Origin: Prochlorococcus sp. AG-347-E23
Lineage (GTDB): Bacteria > Cyanobacteriota > Cyanobacteriia > PCC-6307 > Cyanobiaceae
NCBI GenBank assembly: GCA_003281685.1
Contig: QCBH01000008.1
Location: 1 to 64,000, forward strand
Direction of reading: 5' to 3'
DNA length: 64,000 nt
Part shown: piece after piece, positions 29,496 to 40,165 of the stretch
Layout: the number at the start of each line of letters is the position of its first letter
Numbering within the stretch: position 1 is the first letter of the stretch
The notes under the pieces: model-generated
Told to the model about the DNA's origin: nothing
Databases searched by the model: none
What the model saw: the letters and a program-made list of their open reading frames with translations, nothing else
Position numbers and translations under genes: made by a program

Positions 29496-30665
29496 ATGAA
29501 CGTAATTCAGGAAATTAATAATATCAATGATAAATTTGCTACTCAAGGCAGCAAGCTTAAAATTGAGAAAAGAGGAGAGAAATTAAATATTCGTGGTTCA
29601 CTACCCTCAAAAGAGGATAAAAATAACTTTAAAATTCAAAGAATATCTCTTGGTTTAAAGGCAAATATTTCTGGATTAGAGGAGGCCAAAAAAAAATTAC
29701 AATTAATCAATTTGCAATTGGAATTGAATCAATTTGATTGGATTAATTGGATAGGAAAACCTTATAGAAAGCAATTAAAAGACGATTTTGAATTCCAAAA
29801 AAGATTAAATCAATTTGAGGAATTTTTTTTTAAAGAAAACAAAAGTGATTTTCGAACCAGCACTAGAAAAACCACTTGGAAAAGTTCTTACAAACCTTAT
29901 ATTAAAAGAATCCTAAGTATTTACAATGATTATGAGAATATAGCTTTAGAAAAAATATTTCAAAAAACACTTGAAAGTTATAAGGAAGCTAGCAGAAGTA
30001 GGAAACAATGCGCTACTTCTCTAAGTGTTTTGGCAAAGTTTTTGGACATTAAATTACCAGAAGATTGGAAATTAATTTCTAGAGGATATGGTCTGAACAA
30101 AGCAGGATTTAGGGATCTCCCCACAGACGAATTAATAGAGAAACTTTGGGAGAAAATACCAAACAAATCTTGGAAATTAGTTTTTGGTTTGATGGCTACA
30201 TATGGATTAAGAAATCATGAAGTATTTTTTTGTGATTTAAGTTCTCTAACTAGTCTTGGAGACAAAATTATAAGAGTTTTGCCAACGACCAAAACAGGTG
30301 AACATCAAGTTTGGCCATTCCATCCTGAATGGGTAGAAAAGTTCGAATTATTAAAACTTGGGGAAAATCCAGAACTACTACCAAATATTAATAGAGACCT
30401 TAAAATAACAACCTTACAGAACATTGGAAAAAAAATTACAGATCAGTTTAAGCGTTACTCTTTACAAATAAAACCTTATGATCTGAGACATGCTTGGGCA
30501 GTTAGAACAATTTTTTATGATTTGCCTGATACTGTGGCTGCCAGAATGATGGGACATTCCGTTAGTTTACATACTCAAACTTATCATCACTGGATTACTA
30601 AAAGAGATCAACAACTGGCAGTAAATAATGCACTTTTAAAAGTTAAAAAAGCTAAAAATTTTTAA
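29496..30665 (+). CDS. Tyrosine recombinase (integrase)-like protein
   Basis: A 389-residue protein of the tyrosine recombinase family. Catalytic residues fit: Arg in YGLRNHEVFF, Lys in PTTKTGEHQV, Arg in PYDLRHAWAVR, His in MGHSVSLHTQ and the nucleophile Tyr in QTYHHW. The N-terminal ~150 residues form a separate DNA-binding arm. No phage genes or att sites surround it and its base use matches its neighbours, so it looks like a settled core gene rather than a recent insertion. It lies between hemH and cobO. Confidence 0.85.
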   Translation: MNVIQEINNINDKFATQGSKLKIEKRGEKLNIRGSLPSKEDKNNFKIQRISLGLKANISGLEEAKKKLQLINLQLELNQFDWINWIGKPYRKQLKDDFEFQKRLNQFEEFFFKENKSDFRTSTRKTTWKSSYKPYIKRILSIYNDYENIALEKIFQKTLESYKEASRSRKQCATSLSVLAKFLDIKLPEDWKLISRGYGLNKAGFRDLPTDELIEKLWEKIPNKSWKLVFGLMATYGLRNHEVFFCDLSSLTSLGDKIIRVLPTTKTGEHQVWPFHPEWVEKFELLKLGENPELLPNINRDLKITTLQNIGKKITDQFKRYSLQIKPYDLRHAWAVRTIFYDLPDTVAARMMGHSVSLHTQTYHHWITKRDQQLAVNNALLKVKKAKNF

Positions 30666-30698
30666 AGATTTATAATCATTAAATAAAATTAGATTCAT

Positions 30699-31391
30699 AT
30701 GAAAGAAAAACCTCCATCTTCCAAGAAATTATTTAACCTCGATAATCAAGCAAACAAAATAGGAATGGGAGGAAAATTATCACCGGATAGCGATGAGAGC
30801 TTATATAAAAAAAGAATGCAGCAAAGAAAATATATTCAGGCCGAAAGACTACAAATTAGAAAAACAAAAAAAGGATTACTGATTGTTTTTACAGGGGATG
30901 GCAAGGGCAAGACAACTGCATCTCTAGGGATGGCTTTAAGGACGATAGGGCATGGCTATAAAGTGGCAATAATTCAATTTATTAAGGGAGGCTGGACCAC
31001 TGGAGAAGAAAAAGCACTTAAAAATTTGTCTTCAAACATATCCTGGCATTCATTAGGAGAAGGATTTACTTGGGAAACACAAGACAGAATAAGAGACGAA
31101 AAATTGGTTCAAGAAGCATGGCAACTAGCCAAAAAATATATAAAGAACGAATCTTACAGACTTATCATTCTTGATGAAATTAACATTGCTACAAAGCTTG
31201 GTTATCTTGCACCAGAAGAAATAATCACTTTTTTAAAAAGCATAAATAATAGAAAAAATCATATTGTATTAACTGGAAGGGGAGCATCTGATTCAATTAC
31301 CAATTACGCTGATCTAGTTACAGAGATGAAACTAATAAGACATCCTTTTAAAGAACAAGGAATAAAAGCACAAAAGTGTGTTGAATTTTAG
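30699..31391 (+). CDS. cobO: Cob(I)alamin adenosyltransferase (CobO/BtuR)
   Basis: A 230-residue CobA/CobO-type ATP:corrinoid adenosyltransferase that adds the adenosyl group to cobalamin. The P-loop is FTGDGKGKTTASLG, followed by GYKVAIIQFIKGGW and LIILDEINIATKLG. The ~55 residues before the P-loop are an extra N-terminal tail. Marine Prochlorococcus makes its own (pseudo)cobalamin, which fits also with cobK at 47629. It lies 33 bp after the integrase-like gene. Confidence 0.93.
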   Translation: MKEKPPSSKKLFNLDNQANKIGMGGKLSPDSDESLYKKRMQQRKYIQAERLQIRKTKKGLLIVFTGDGKGKTTASLGMALRTIGHGYKVAIIQFIKGGWTTGEEKALKNLSSNISWHSLGEGFTWETQDRIRDEKLVQEAWQLAKKYIKNESYRLIILDEINIATKLGYLAPEEIITFLKSINNRKNHIVLTGRGASDSITNYADLVTEMKLIRHPFKEQGIKAQKCVEF

Positions 31392-31519
31392 TTAAAGCAA
31401 ATTATTATTTAAATTTTTCATTAGGCAGGTTTAGAAATGTTTAAAGACGCAAGCAATATCTGAACAAAAAATAAATTTGGTACATTTACTTGCTAAGGTC
31501 TTAAAAGTACAATTATTGA

Positions 31520-32224
31520 ATGGCTTACAAAAGAGTTCTCTTAAAACTTAGTGGTGAAGCACTAATGGGTGAAAAACCTTATGGTATTGATCCTGCTATC
31601 GTCCAGTCAATTGCAGAGGATGTTTCAAAAGTAGTCGAAAATAATGTGCAACTTGCAATAGTTGTTGGGGGCGGGAATATTTTTAGGGGACTTAAAGGGT
31701 CTGCAGATGGAATGGATAGAGCTACAGCTGATTATGTTGGGATGCTCGCGACAGTAATGAATGCTATTTCACTTCAAGATGGTTTAGAAAGAGTAGGAGT
31801 TGCGACCAGAGTTCAAACTGCAATAGAAATGCAAGAAATTGCCGAACCCTATATCAGAAGAAGAGCTATGAGACACCTTGAAAAAGGAAGAGTTGTGGTC
31901 TTCGGAGGAGGATGCGGAAATCCATTTTTCACAACTGACACTACAGCGGCTCTGAGGGCAGCGGAGATAAATGCTGAAGTTGTTATGAAGGCGACCAAAG
32001 TTGATGGAGTATATAATTGTGATCCTAATAAATTTAAAGATGCAAAAAAATATTCCTCTCTTAGTTATCAGCAAGTTCTTAGCGATGAAATCGCAGTAAT
32101 GGATAGTACTGCAATTGCACTATGCAAAGATAACAATATTCCTATAATGGTATTTGATATATTCAAAAAAGGGAACATTTCTAAAGCTGTTGCTGGGGAT
32201 CCTATAGGTTCATTAATTAGTTAA
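31520..32224 (+). CDS. pyrH: UMP kinase
   Basis: A 234-residue uridylate kinase (amino-acid kinase fold) that makes UDP from UMP. It begins [20 protein letters not shown] and has [13 protein letters not shown], the phosphate-binding region, and [18 protein letters not shown] nucleotide contacts ([12 protein letters not shown]). pyrH and frr are adjacent, as in most bacteria, with 22 bp between. Confidence 0.97.
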   Translation: MAYKRVLLKLSGEALMGEKPYGIDPAIVQSIAEDVSKVVENNVQLAIVVGGGNIFRGLKGSADGMDRATADYVGMLATVMNAISLQDGLERVGVATRVQTAIEMQEIAEPYIRRRAMRHLEKGRVVVFGGGCGNPFFTTDTTAALRAAEINAEVVMKATKVDGVYNCDPNKFKDAKKYSSLSYQQVLSDEIAVMDSTAIALCKDNNIPIMVFDIFKKGNISKAVAGDPIGSLIS

Positions 32225-32246
32225 AGCTTATTTAAATTTTTTTATT

Positions 32247-32795
32247 ATGAAAGAAAAAGAAATTCAAGAAAATATGAATAAAAGTATTGAAGCCACTCAA
32301 AGATACTTTAATACAATTAGGACAGGCAGAGCTAATGCATCATTGCTAGATAGAGTAAGTGTTGAGTATTACGGAGCAGAAACACCAATTAAATCACTTG
32401 CCACAATAAGCACTGTTGATTCACAAACGATTTCAATACAACCATTTGATATCTCATGTTTACAAGCAATTGAAAAATCTATTTCCATGAGTGATTTAGG
32501 TATTACTCCAAATAATGATGGTAAAGTAATAAGAATAAATGTTCCTCCCTTAACAGAAGAAAGAAGAAAAGAATTCTGTAAATTAGCCTCTAAATATGCA
32601 GAGGAAGGAAAAGTAGCTTTGAGAAACATCAGAAGAGATGCTGTTGATAAAGAAAAAAAAGACGAAAAAGATGGTCTAATTTCTATTGACGAATCGAGAG
32701 ATAATCAATCTGAAATTCAGAAAATTACTGATAAATATATTGCCTTAATAGAAACTAAATTATCTGAAAAAGAAAAGGAAATTCTAAAAGTTTGA
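32247..32795 (+). CDS. frr: Ribosome recycling factor
   Basis: A 182-residue ribosome recycling factor. With EF-G it splits the post-termination ribosome. Visible family blocks: [38 protein letters not shown] and [12 protein letters not shown]. It follows pyrH, and its stop overlaps by 4 bp the start of the flavoprotein gene. Confidence 0.97.
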   Translation: MKEKEIQENMNKSIEATQRYFNTIRTGRANASLLDRVSVEYYGAETPIKSLATISTVDSQTISIQPFDISCLQAIEKSISMSDLGITPNNDGKVIRINVPPLTEERRKEFCKLASKYAEEGKVALRNIRRDAVDKEKKDEKDGLISIDESRDNQSEIQKITDKYIALIETKLSEKEKEILKV

Positions 32796-33925
32796 TAGGA
32801 TTTGACGTCGTAATAATTGGTGGAGGTTTATCAGGATCTTCCACCGCTCTTAACCTATCAAAGAAAGGATATTCAGTTTTAATTATCGAAAAAGAAAAAT
32901 CCCAAGATTACAAACCATGTGCAGGCGGGATGGCATCTTCAATGCAAAGATTTCTTCCTTTAGATATAAAATATTCCATAGAATCAAAAATTAAGAACGT
33001 TGAATTCAGATGGAAGGCTTCAGATAATGTAACTGCTGATCTGACTGGTGAATCCCCATTTTGGATTATTAAAAGAGAGAAGCTTGATCAATTATTACTT
33101 GATGAATCCTTGAGTAATGGAGCTCAGATAATTAGACCGTTATTGATCAAAAAAATCATAAAAAAGAATGATAAATGGGAAATTACTTGTAATAACGAAA
33201 TAAAATATAATACAGAATTTCTTGTGATTGCAGATGGGTCCCAATCGAAATGGGCGGGTTATTTCAATTTAGGGCCAAGAAACCCGAAATTTGCGAACAC
33301 AATCTCATTAAGATTGAAAGGGTTAGGTGAAATACCTAGAGATGCAGTTAGATTTGAGTTCGGATTTATAAAATATGGTTTTGCATGGGCATTCCCCCTA
33401 AGAGAAAGCTTAAATATTGGTCTAGGTACTTTTATAAATAATGGTCTCCTAGAAAATCAAGCTATAAATAAACAAGTTATCAGAAGCTTCGGTTTTGATG
33501 ATTTTCCTAAAACAACAATTAGTAAGAAATTGAGAATATGGAATGGCTTCCACTCAATTAATGGTGACAAAGTTTTAGCAGTTGGAGATGCAGCATCTCT
33601 ATGTGATCCATTTTTAGCTGAAGGGATTAGACCATCTTTAATTAGCAGTTTTTATGCTGCAGAATATATAGATCAGTGCCTATCAGGAAAATTAGATGAT
33701 TTAAATCTTTATACGAAAAAAATTAACAACATTTGGGGTAAATCAATGGCTTGGGGGAGAAGAATAGCCCAGGTATTTTATAGATTTCCTAGAACTGGAT
33801 ACCAATTAGGTGTCAAAAGGAAAACAGCACCTAAACGTATTGCTCAGATATTATCAGGCGAAATGAGTTATGAAGATATTGCAAAAAGAGTTATCAGAAG
33901 ACTTTTAACAAAAAGTGGGAGTTAA
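32792..33925 (+). CDS. Geranylgeranyl-reductase-like FAD-dependent oxidoreductase
   Basis: A 377-residue flavoprotein. The FAD-binding dinucleotide loop is [17 protein letters not shown]; a YKPCAGGM block follows, as in geranylgeranyl reductases (ChlP-like); [19 protein letters not shown] is the second FAD motif. It may reduce prenyl chains or act in lipid or quinone metabolism. I would not call it chlP because that enzyme is usually longer. The start is a TTG that overlaps the frr stop by 4 bp. Confidence 0.82.
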   Translation: MIGFDVVIIGGGLSGSSTALNLSKKGYSVLIIEKEKSQDYKPCAGGMASSMQRFLPLDIKYSIESKIKNVEFRWKASDNVTADLTGESPFWIIKREKLDQLLLDESLSNGAQIIRPLLIKKIIKKNDKWEITCNNEIKYNTEFLVIADGSQSKWAGYFNLGPRNPKFANTISLRLKGLGEIPRDAVRFEFGFIKYGFAWAFPLRESLNIGLGTFINNGLLENQAINKQVIRSFGFDDFPKTTISKKLRIWNGFHSINGDKVLAVGDAASLCDPFLAEGIRPSLISSFYAAEYIDQCLSGKLDDLNLYTKKINNIWGKSMAWGRRIAQVFYRFPRTGYQLGVKRKTAPKRIAQILSGEMSYEDIAKRVIRRLLTKSGS

Positions 33926-33949
33926 TTCTTTTTCAATTCAAACTTAAAT

Positions 33950-34951
33950 TTAGTTAGCAGAAATCAATTTATGATTTTTAATTTCTGAATATCTCTTAAG
34001 TAGCAGCTCTTCCAATTCTTCTATAGCCTTACTGAATCCAGTGATACCTTCACTAAGCTTTTCACTTGCCATTTGATCTTCTAACATGCTTAATCTGAAA
34101 TCTTTTTCTTCAAATTCGTAGTCAATAGAATGATTTATTTGGGTACTTAGATCTAATTTTCTAACTAACTCTCCTTTCTCTTTTTTCAGTTCCTCAAGAA
34201 ATTTTGGTGCAATTGTTAAAAGATCGCAACCTGCTAATTCTTTTATTTCATCAAGATTTCTAAAACTCGCTCCCATTACTTCTGTCTTGAATCCCTTTTC
34301 TTTAAAGTACTTGTATATTTGTGTAACCGAAATAACACCAGGGTCTTCAGCACCAACAAAACTAGTTTTACCAGTTTTTGCTTTGTGCCAATCTAATATA
34401 CGACCAACGAATGGAGAAATTAGAGTTATCTTTGCATTGGCACAAGTTACCGCTTGGCAGAAGTTAAAGAGTAAAGTTAAGTTGCACCTAATACCCTCTT
34501 TTTCCAAAATTTCAGCTGCTTTAATTCCCTCCCAAGTTGCAGCAATCTTAATCAAAATTCTTCCCTTTTCAATTCCAAAATTTTTGTAAAGATTGATCAA
34601 TTTTCTCGCTTTTTCTACCGTAGCTTCGGTATCAAAGCTCAGTCTTGCATCAACTTCTGTAGATACGCGCCCAGAAATAATTTTCAATATTTCTTTTCCA
34701 AAAAATACTGAAACTTGGTCAACAGTTTCTTTAATTAATTCAATTTCTGAGAATCCTTGGGGCAATGCATTTTCTGAACTTTCTAAAGCTTTATCAATAA
34801 ATTTCACATAATCAGGATTCTTGGCAGCAGCAAGTATTAGCGATGGATTAGTGGTAGCATCTCTTGGTTGAAATTTTTTTATCGAATCTAAATCTCCAGT
34901 ATCAGCAACAACAACGGTCATTGAGGACAATTGTTCTAAAATTGATTTCAT
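33950..34951 (-). CDS. tal: Transaldolase
   Basis: A 333-residue transaldolase, starting [20 protein letters not shown] at ATG 34951; the open frame continues upstream but the family start fits here. The Schiff-base Lys is in [13 protein letters not shown]. The block [12 protein letters not shown] is typical. It is a pentose-phosphate-pathway enzyme, interconverting sedoheptulose-7-P and glyceraldehyde-3-P. It converges with the flavoprotein gene with a 24 bp gap. Confidence 0.96.
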   Translation of the reverse strand: MKSILEQLSSMTVVVADTGDLDSIKKFQPRDATTNPSLILAAAKNPDYVKFIDKALESSENALPQGFSEIELIKETVDQVSVFFGKEILKIISGRVSTEVDARLSFDTEATVEKARKLINLYKNFGIEKGRILIKIAATWEGIKAAEILEKEGIRCNLTLLFNFCQAVTCANAKITLISPFVGRILDWHKAKTGKTSFVGAEDPGVISVTQIYKYFKEKGFKTEVMGASFRNLDEIKELAGCDLLTIAPKFLEELKKEKGELVRKLDLSTQINHSIDYEFEEKDFRLSMLEDQMASEKLSEGITGFSKAIEELEELLLKRYSEIKNHKLISAN

Positions 34952-35041
34952 GTCTAGATAATCATATATATACACAAACTAGCTTTAATTCCTGATGAAA
35001 TCATCAGATAGTGAATTAAATATTTATAAAATTGGAAAATT

Positions 35042-36796
35042 TTAGGGTTTTTTAACAATCATTCCATGATCTTTAATCTTAGGAGGTATTTTTTCAATTA
35101 CTATCAAACTCTCGATAATTTCTTTCGCAACTGGTACCGCAACAGTTGAACCATATGCATATGATTTAGACGGCTCATCAACGACTACAAGAACAGCATA
35201 TTTTGGATCGTTAACTGGTAAGGTCGCGACAAAACTACAAACTTTTTTGCTTGTATAATAACCATTTAAAGCTTTTTGAGAAGTGCCCGTTTTCCCAGCA
35301 ATCCTATAACCCTCGATTTTTACTCCAGATCCACTACCTTTATCAACTACGCTCTCCATCCATTCAAGAACAGTTTTAGAAACCTCTTGTGAAAAAAATT
35401 GTTTTTTTGGATTTTTATCAAATCTTTCTTTGAAAGTTGAGGTTACATGAGGAGTCACTTCAAAACCCCCATTTGCCAGAGCCGCATGAAGTTGAAGCAA
35501 TTTAAGTGGCGAGATTGAGAACCCTTTACCAAAAGAAGTTACGGCAGGCTCAATTGATTGATTTACAAATAAATCTTTTCTCTTAAGTTGGCCAGCAGTT
35601 GATTCAAATAAGTCAGTCTCTAAATTTTTATTTATACCTAAATTTTTTAGCCAATCCCAATAAATTGTGGGATCTAAATTTTGCATTATTTTTACCATCC
35701 CAACATTACTTGAAACCTGCAAAACTTTTGGATAGTCAATGTATCCATTACCTTTTTTATCCCAATTAGAAAGTGTCCATCCTCCAACATTAATTTTTCC
35801 AATATCTTCAACTACTCCATCTTTGTGGATTACTTTTTCTTCTAAAGCTAAGGCAAGATTGATAGGTTTAAAAGTTGAACCAGGCTCAAATAAATCTTGA
35901 GAATACCAACCCCTAAAAAGTTCAGAATCATACTGCCAAAATTTATTTGGATCGTACGACGGGACTGTAACCAAGGAGAGAATCCGACCATTATTAACTT
36001 CCATAACTATGGCAAATCCCTTCTTTGCTTTCCATTTGCTTACTTGCTTTGATAATGCATTGAATGACGCTTTCTGTAATTTTGAATCTATAGTTAGGCT
36101 TAATTTTTTGTAATCAGAAATAAAATCACCAGGGGCTGAATTATCCGGTAGAGGTGTTCCATCTCCTCCTATTTTTATAAAATTACTTTTATTAAAAACT
36201 TTAATTTGATTATCTAAATGAAGCTCTAAACCTGCTGAAGCTATATTGTCATCATTGACAAAACCGACCAGATTAGAGTAAATCTCTCCTTGTGGATAAT
36301 ATCTCTGCGAATATTTAAACAAATCAAGTCCGCTTATTTGAAGGTTTTTAATCTTTTCTGCCTTTTCTTCAGAAATTTTATCCAAAAGCTTGATACCACT
36401 CATTTTATTATTAAATTTATTCAAGAGTATTTCACTATTTATATCTAAGATAGGTGATAATTTTTCTGTAACTTCTTCAATACTGCGTACCCTATTAATT
36501 GAATCACCAGGAAAATTAAAATATTTTGGATGGGCCCATAATTTATAAAGCGGTTTATCGTAAGCAATTAGTCTATTATTTCTATCAACAATCGCTCTCC
36601 TTTTTTTTAAGGCGTTAGTTTTAGAAGACTGTAATAATCTTGCTTTCCTTTGCAAATCAGAGGCGTTAAAGACTTGCAATTTAACTAACCTACCAAACAA
36701 ACAAAATATTAATAGTAAGCTAAAAATATAGAGGAATTTAAATCTTATTTGATCAAGTGGTACTAGACGAACAATTTTTTTGTGTTTTTTCATCAA
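35042..36796 (-). CDS. ftsI: Peptidoglycan transpeptidase FtsI (PBP3)
   Basis: A 584-residue cell-division transpeptidase. One membrane segment (about residues 18-40) anchors a periplasmic protein. The penicillin-binding motifs are complete: SxxK in EPGSTFKPINLA, SxN in SSNVGMVKI, and KTG in AGKTGTSQKA. It makes septal cross-links. The gene overlaps the preceding small bitopic protein by 4 bp, the position that ftsL takes in many division clusters. Confidence 0.95.
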   Translation of the reverse strand: MMKKHKKIVRLVPLDQIRFKFLYIFSLLLIFCLFGRLVKLQVFNASDLQRKARLLQSSKTNALKKRRAIVDRNNRLIAYDKPLYKLWAHPKYFNFPGDSINRVRSIEEVTEKLSPILDINSEILLNKFNNKMSGIKLLDKISEEKAEKIKNLQISGLDLFKYSQRYYPQGEIYSNLVGFVNDDNIASAGLELHLDNQIKVFNKSNFIKIGGDGTPLPDNSAPGDFISDYKKLSLTIDSKLQKASFNALSKQVSKWKAKKGFAIVMEVNNGRILSLVTVPSYDPNKFWQYDSELFRGWYSQDLFEPGSTFKPINLALALEEKVIHKDGVVEDIGKINVGGWTLSNWDKKGNGYIDYPKVLQVSSNVGMVKIMQNLDPTIYWDWLKNLGINKNLETDLFESTAGQLKRKDLFVNQSIEPAVTSFGKGFSISPLKLLQLHAALANGGFEVTPHVTSTFKERFDKNPKKQFFSQEVSKTVLEWMESVVDKGSGSGVKIEGYRIAGKTGTSQKALNGYYTSKKVCSFVATLPVNDPKYAVLVVVDEPSKSYAYGSTVAVPVAKEIIESLIVIEKIPPKIKDHGMIVKKP

Positions 36797-37221
36797 TATC
36801 CCCTTTGATATTTGCTATGACTAAAACCTTCAATGAAACTACTTAAATTTTTCTTAAATATACTTTCTTTTTCTTCTGGAAGCTTATCTAAATAGATTAA
36901 ATCTTTAGGTTTAGTTTTTCTATAAGTATCAATAGACTCAAGTTCACTAATATAAAATTCCTCAATTTTGGAAATATAATCAATAAGATTATTATTGATA
37001 GCTCTTGTTTTAGATAAGTCTTTATATGTATTTGACCATTTTCTTTGACTATTAAAAGACAAGAAAAATAAGGTGAAAATTAATACCAAAAGAGAGATAT
37101 TAATGGTGTCGAAAACTTGACGTATTAACTTGACGTTAATTGTAGATATTTTTTCAGAGTTTTTTTTACTTTCATGTGAAACTTTTTTTTTAAAATTAGG
37201 TTGATTCCCATAAGGTTTCAT
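36793..37221 (-). CDS. Small bitopic protein beside ftsI, FtsL-like candidate
   Basis: A 142-residue protein with a basic N-terminal tail, one membrane segment (SLLVLIFTLFFLSF, about residues 43-56) and a short charged helix (YIYISKIEE-type, ISELESIDTYR). Layout and place match FtsL, which with FtsB and FtsQ activates FtsWI. It overlaps ftsI by 4 bp. No sequence similarity to FtsL is claimed: that family is very divergent and I cannot search. The C-terminal ~50 residues are charged. Confidence 0.7.
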   Translation of the reverse strand: MKPYGNQPNFKKKVSHESKKNSEKISTINVKLIRQVFDTINISLLVLIFTLFFLSFNSQRKWSNTYKDLSKTRAINNNLIDYISKIEEFYISELESIDTYRKTKPKDLIYLDKLPEEKESIFKKNLSSFIEGFSHSKYQRGY

Positions 37222-37306
37222 CTATGATTTTTTATTTAAATTTAAGAAGTGTTATTAATTAAATAAACATCTTTTTGTTTGATTCGCAAGTAAAAAATTA
37301 AATTCT

Positions 37307-38668
37307 TTATGTCCTCAATAAGAACAAATTTAAGAAAGTCAATCCATTCCATAAAGAATGCATGATTACTGAGGAAAACAAACTCCCTGAGGCAATTCTT
37401 GTAATTGCTAATCCAATCCCTAGAACAAATAATGGAAGCATTTCTCCCAAACTTAAATGGGCTAATGCAAAGATAAAAGCTGAAACTATGATGCCCGAAA
37501 TTACTCCAAAATCTCGTGAAAGAGTTGGGAGTAAAATACCGCGAAATATAATCTCTTCAAATAGAGGAGCTAATAGAGTTGTTGTTACAAATAATAAAAA
37601 AAATGATAAGTAATTATTATTATTAAGAACAATTTCCAGCAAGGGGTTACTACCATTCTGATTATCGATCAGACTATTCATAATTAGAGAGATCAATAAA
37701 ACAAAAGGAACAATTGTTAGCCAACCTTTAATTCCCTGAATAATTGCATATTTTATTGGCAAGAAATTGAACTGTAAATAATCCTTTTTAAAAGTAAATT
37801 CACCATTCAAGGATTTAATTTGATAAAAAACTATCCATAATGGCGGAATAGCCATAAAAAGATATCCAAAGAAAATTTTTAAAGATTGAGACGATTCATT
37901 AGAGATATTTTTAGAAAAAAGTTCAACCAAACTGATAGAAAATAACGGTGAAACCACTTCTCCTAAAACAACAAATCCACCTGCAATTAATAAAACCATA
38001 TCTATTAATTCTAAATCTAAGAATTTAATTTCTTTCCAACCAAACTTTTTCAAAGATATGGTTGCCCATAATATTTTTAAAGCCAGAATAGAGCCAGTAA
38101 TTATTGTTAAAAGTGGTATTAGTCTTATGGCTAATATTTTAAAAAACATTTTGTTTGAAAATGATTTTGTTATTAAGGCACTATCGTCAAAATCAAATTT
38201 CCTGCTTAAGAGGTGATATAAAAATCTATCACCTTTAAATAAATCAAATTTATCAGAATTTGCTTTATATGAATTATTACTAGATTTTTTTTCTATCTCA
38301 TCGATCAGAAATTTAAAGTTTTTATCTTCAAAATCTTTGGATATATTTTTATAAATTAAAGGATCATTTGATTCTGAAGTAATTATTCGAATTATTTTAT
38401 TTCTTTCTGTTAGCTCTTCAAATGAGACATCAGAGAGTGATTTATTTATTTGATCAACAGGATCATCAATGATAAAAAATTTTTTAAGATTTACAGGTAT
38501 TGATTGGGCAGATAATTCAACAATTTCTTGCTCTTTTTGACTAATATCAAATGAAACAGACGGTCTATTTAAACTGTCTCTTAAGCCTTGTTGCCATACA
38601 AAAAAAGTTATCACTATAGAAATAAAAGCTAAAGTGAGTTTTGACTTAGAAGTATTTTTAAAGATCAT
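37307..38668 (-). CDS. CPBP-family intramembrane metalloprotease
   Basis: A 453-residue multi-span membrane protein of the CPBP (CAAX protease/Abi) family. The motifs are FEEIIFRGILLPTL at about residue 370, FALAHLSLG with a His, and MHSLWNG with another His. A long N-terminal periplasmic part (~150 residues) follows the first membrane segment. In prokaryotes these proteases are linked to membrane-protein processing or defence; the target here is unknown. Confidence 0.88.
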   Translation of the reverse strand: MIFKNTSKSKLTLAFISIVITFFVWQQGLRDSLNRPSVSFDISQKEQEIVELSAQSIPVNLKKFFIIDDPVDQINKSLSDVSFEELTERNKIIRIITSESNDPLIYKNISKDFEDKNFKFLIDEIEKKSSNNSYKANSDKFDLFKGDRFLYHLLSRKFDFDDSALITKSFSNKMFFKILAIRLIPLLTIITGSILALKILWATISLKKFGWKEIKFLDLELIDMVLLIAGGFVVLGEVVSPLFSISLVELFSKNISNESSQSLKIFFGYLFMAIPPLWIVFYQIKSLNGEFTFKKDYLQFNFLPIKYAIIQGIKGWLTIVPFVLLISLIMNSLIDNQNGSNPLLEIVLNNNNYLSFFLLFVTTTLLAPLFEEIIFRGILLPTLSRDFGVISGIIVSAFIFALAHLSLGEMLPLFVLGIGLAITRIASGSLFSSVIMHSLWNGLTFLNLFLLRT

Positions 38669-38784
38669 AACTTATTATATTCTTGAAAACTATAGTTAGT
38701 TATCATTGAATATCCTTATATTTATGTATCTATTTTAATCACGTCATGAGATGATTAAATTATCTTAATTTTCAAATTTATATA

Positions 38785-40113
38785 ATGGCTATAAGATTAG
38801 TTTTAGTTAGGCATGGACTAAGCAGTTTCAATGCAAAAGGATTAATTCAAGGAAGAACAGACGATTCAGTATTAACTGATGAAGGATATGAACAAGCCCA
38901 AAAAGCAGGCAAAGCATTATCAAAAATTAACTTCGACAAAATCTATTCCTCCCCACTTGTGAGAGCGGCAGAGACTGCAAAAACAATTAAAAAGACCTTC
39001 AATAAAGAACAAAATATTATATTCGACGATAATTTGCTAGAGGTAGATCTTAGTGAATGGTCTGGTCTAAAAATTGATGTCATAAAAAAGAAATTTCCAG
39101 AAATTTACCCTATATGGAAAAATGATCCAGAAAATCTTATCTTAAAAAGAAATGACAATAAAACTTATAGACCAATTCAAGAGTTATTTCTTCAAGCAAC
39201 AAATTTTGTAGAAGATTTTTTAAAAATTTATCTAGACAAAGATGATGTAAATATTTTAGTTGTTGGACATAATGCAATTCTCAGATGTTTAATACTCTTG
39301 TTATTGGGAAAGCCTAAGCAAGGTTTTAGAAAAATAAGATTAGAAAATGCTTCTTTCTCGATACTCAATATTTCAAAGAAAGATAACTCTTTTAAGACTC
39401 AAATTGAATGCTTAAATCAGACTTCACATCTTAATAAAAATATTCCAAATAAAATTGGAGATTCCAGAATATTTCTTATAAGGCATGGTGAAACTAACTG
39501 GAACAAAGAAGGTAGATTTCAAGGTCAAATTGATATCCCTTTAAATGAAAACGGAAAAGATCAAGCTAGAAAGACTTTTGAATATTTGAGAAATATTTCT
39601 TTCAATAAGGCATTTTCAAGTTCAATGCATAGGCCTTATGAGACTGCACAAATAATCCTTCAAAATAACAAAGATTTAAAAATTGCGAAATTAGATTCAC
39701 TCGTAGAAATCAGTCACGGATTATGGGAGGGTAAATTGGAAGCAGAAATTAGAGAAGAGTGGCCTGCTTTATTAAAAAATTGGCATGATAAACCTGAAGA
39801 AGTAATAATGCCCAAAGGTGAATGTATAAAAGATGTATCAGAAAGGTCAGTAGAAGCTTTTGAAAAAATTTGTTTATCTCAAAAGGATAATGATCAAACC
39901 CTCATGGTTGCTCATGATGCAGTCAATAAAACTCTAATTTGTAATATCCTTGGGATTAATTATTCAAATATTTGGATGATAAAACAGGGTAATGGCGGCA
40001 TAACTATAATTGACCTTTTTAATGATCCAAATAAGCCCCCTGTGATTAGCGCTCTTAACATTACAACACACCTAGGGGGAATACTTGATTCAACTGCTTT
40101 AGGAGCACTTTAA
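38785..40113 (+). CDS. Tandem histidine phosphatase (phosphoglycerate-mutase-like)
   Basis: A 442-residue protein with two histidine-phosphatase domains in tandem. The first starts with RLVLVRHGLSSFN (RHG at residue ~9) and the second with IFLIRHGETNWNKEGRF (about residue 233). Both keep Arg and His, and the second His appears in VVGHNAIL and VAHDAVN. So both sites may be active. Members include phosphoglycerate mutases and cobalamin-type phosphatases. Substrate unknown. Confidence 0.86.
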   Translation: MAIRLVLVRHGLSSFNAKGLIQGRTDDSVLTDEGYEQAQKAGKALSKINFDKIYSSPLVRAAETAKTIKKTFNKEQNIIFDDNLLEVDLSEWSGLKIDVIKKKFPEIYPIWKNDPENLILKRNDNKTYRPIQELFLQATNFVEDFLKIYLDKDDVNILVVGHNAILRCLILLLLGKPKQGFRKIRLENASFSILNISKKDNSFKTQIECLNQTSHLNKNIPNKIGDSRIFLIRHGETNWNKEGRFQGQIDIPLNENGKDQARKTFEYLRNISFNKAFSSSMHRPYETAQIILQNNKDLKIAKLDSLVEISHGLWEGKLEAEIREEWPALLKNWHDKPEEVIMPKGECIKDVSERSVEAFEKICLSQKDNDQTLMVAHDAVNKTLICNILGINYSNIWMIKQGNGGITIIDLFNDPNKPPVISALNITTHLGGILDSTALGAL

Positions 40114-40165
40114 ATTTAGCCTTGTTAAAAATTATTTTGATGAAGTCAGAGTCAGAAAAAAGGCT

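Noticed and set aside
29496..30665. Prophage or genomic island suggested by the integrase-like gene
   Set aside because: Neighbours are hemH and cobO, there are no tRNA targets, direct repeats or phage genes, and composition is uniform.
37307..38668. CPBP protease as part of an abortive-infection defence system
   Set aside because: The family name includes Abi, but no toxin, sensor or other defence gene is adjacent; a housekeeping membrane protease is more likely.
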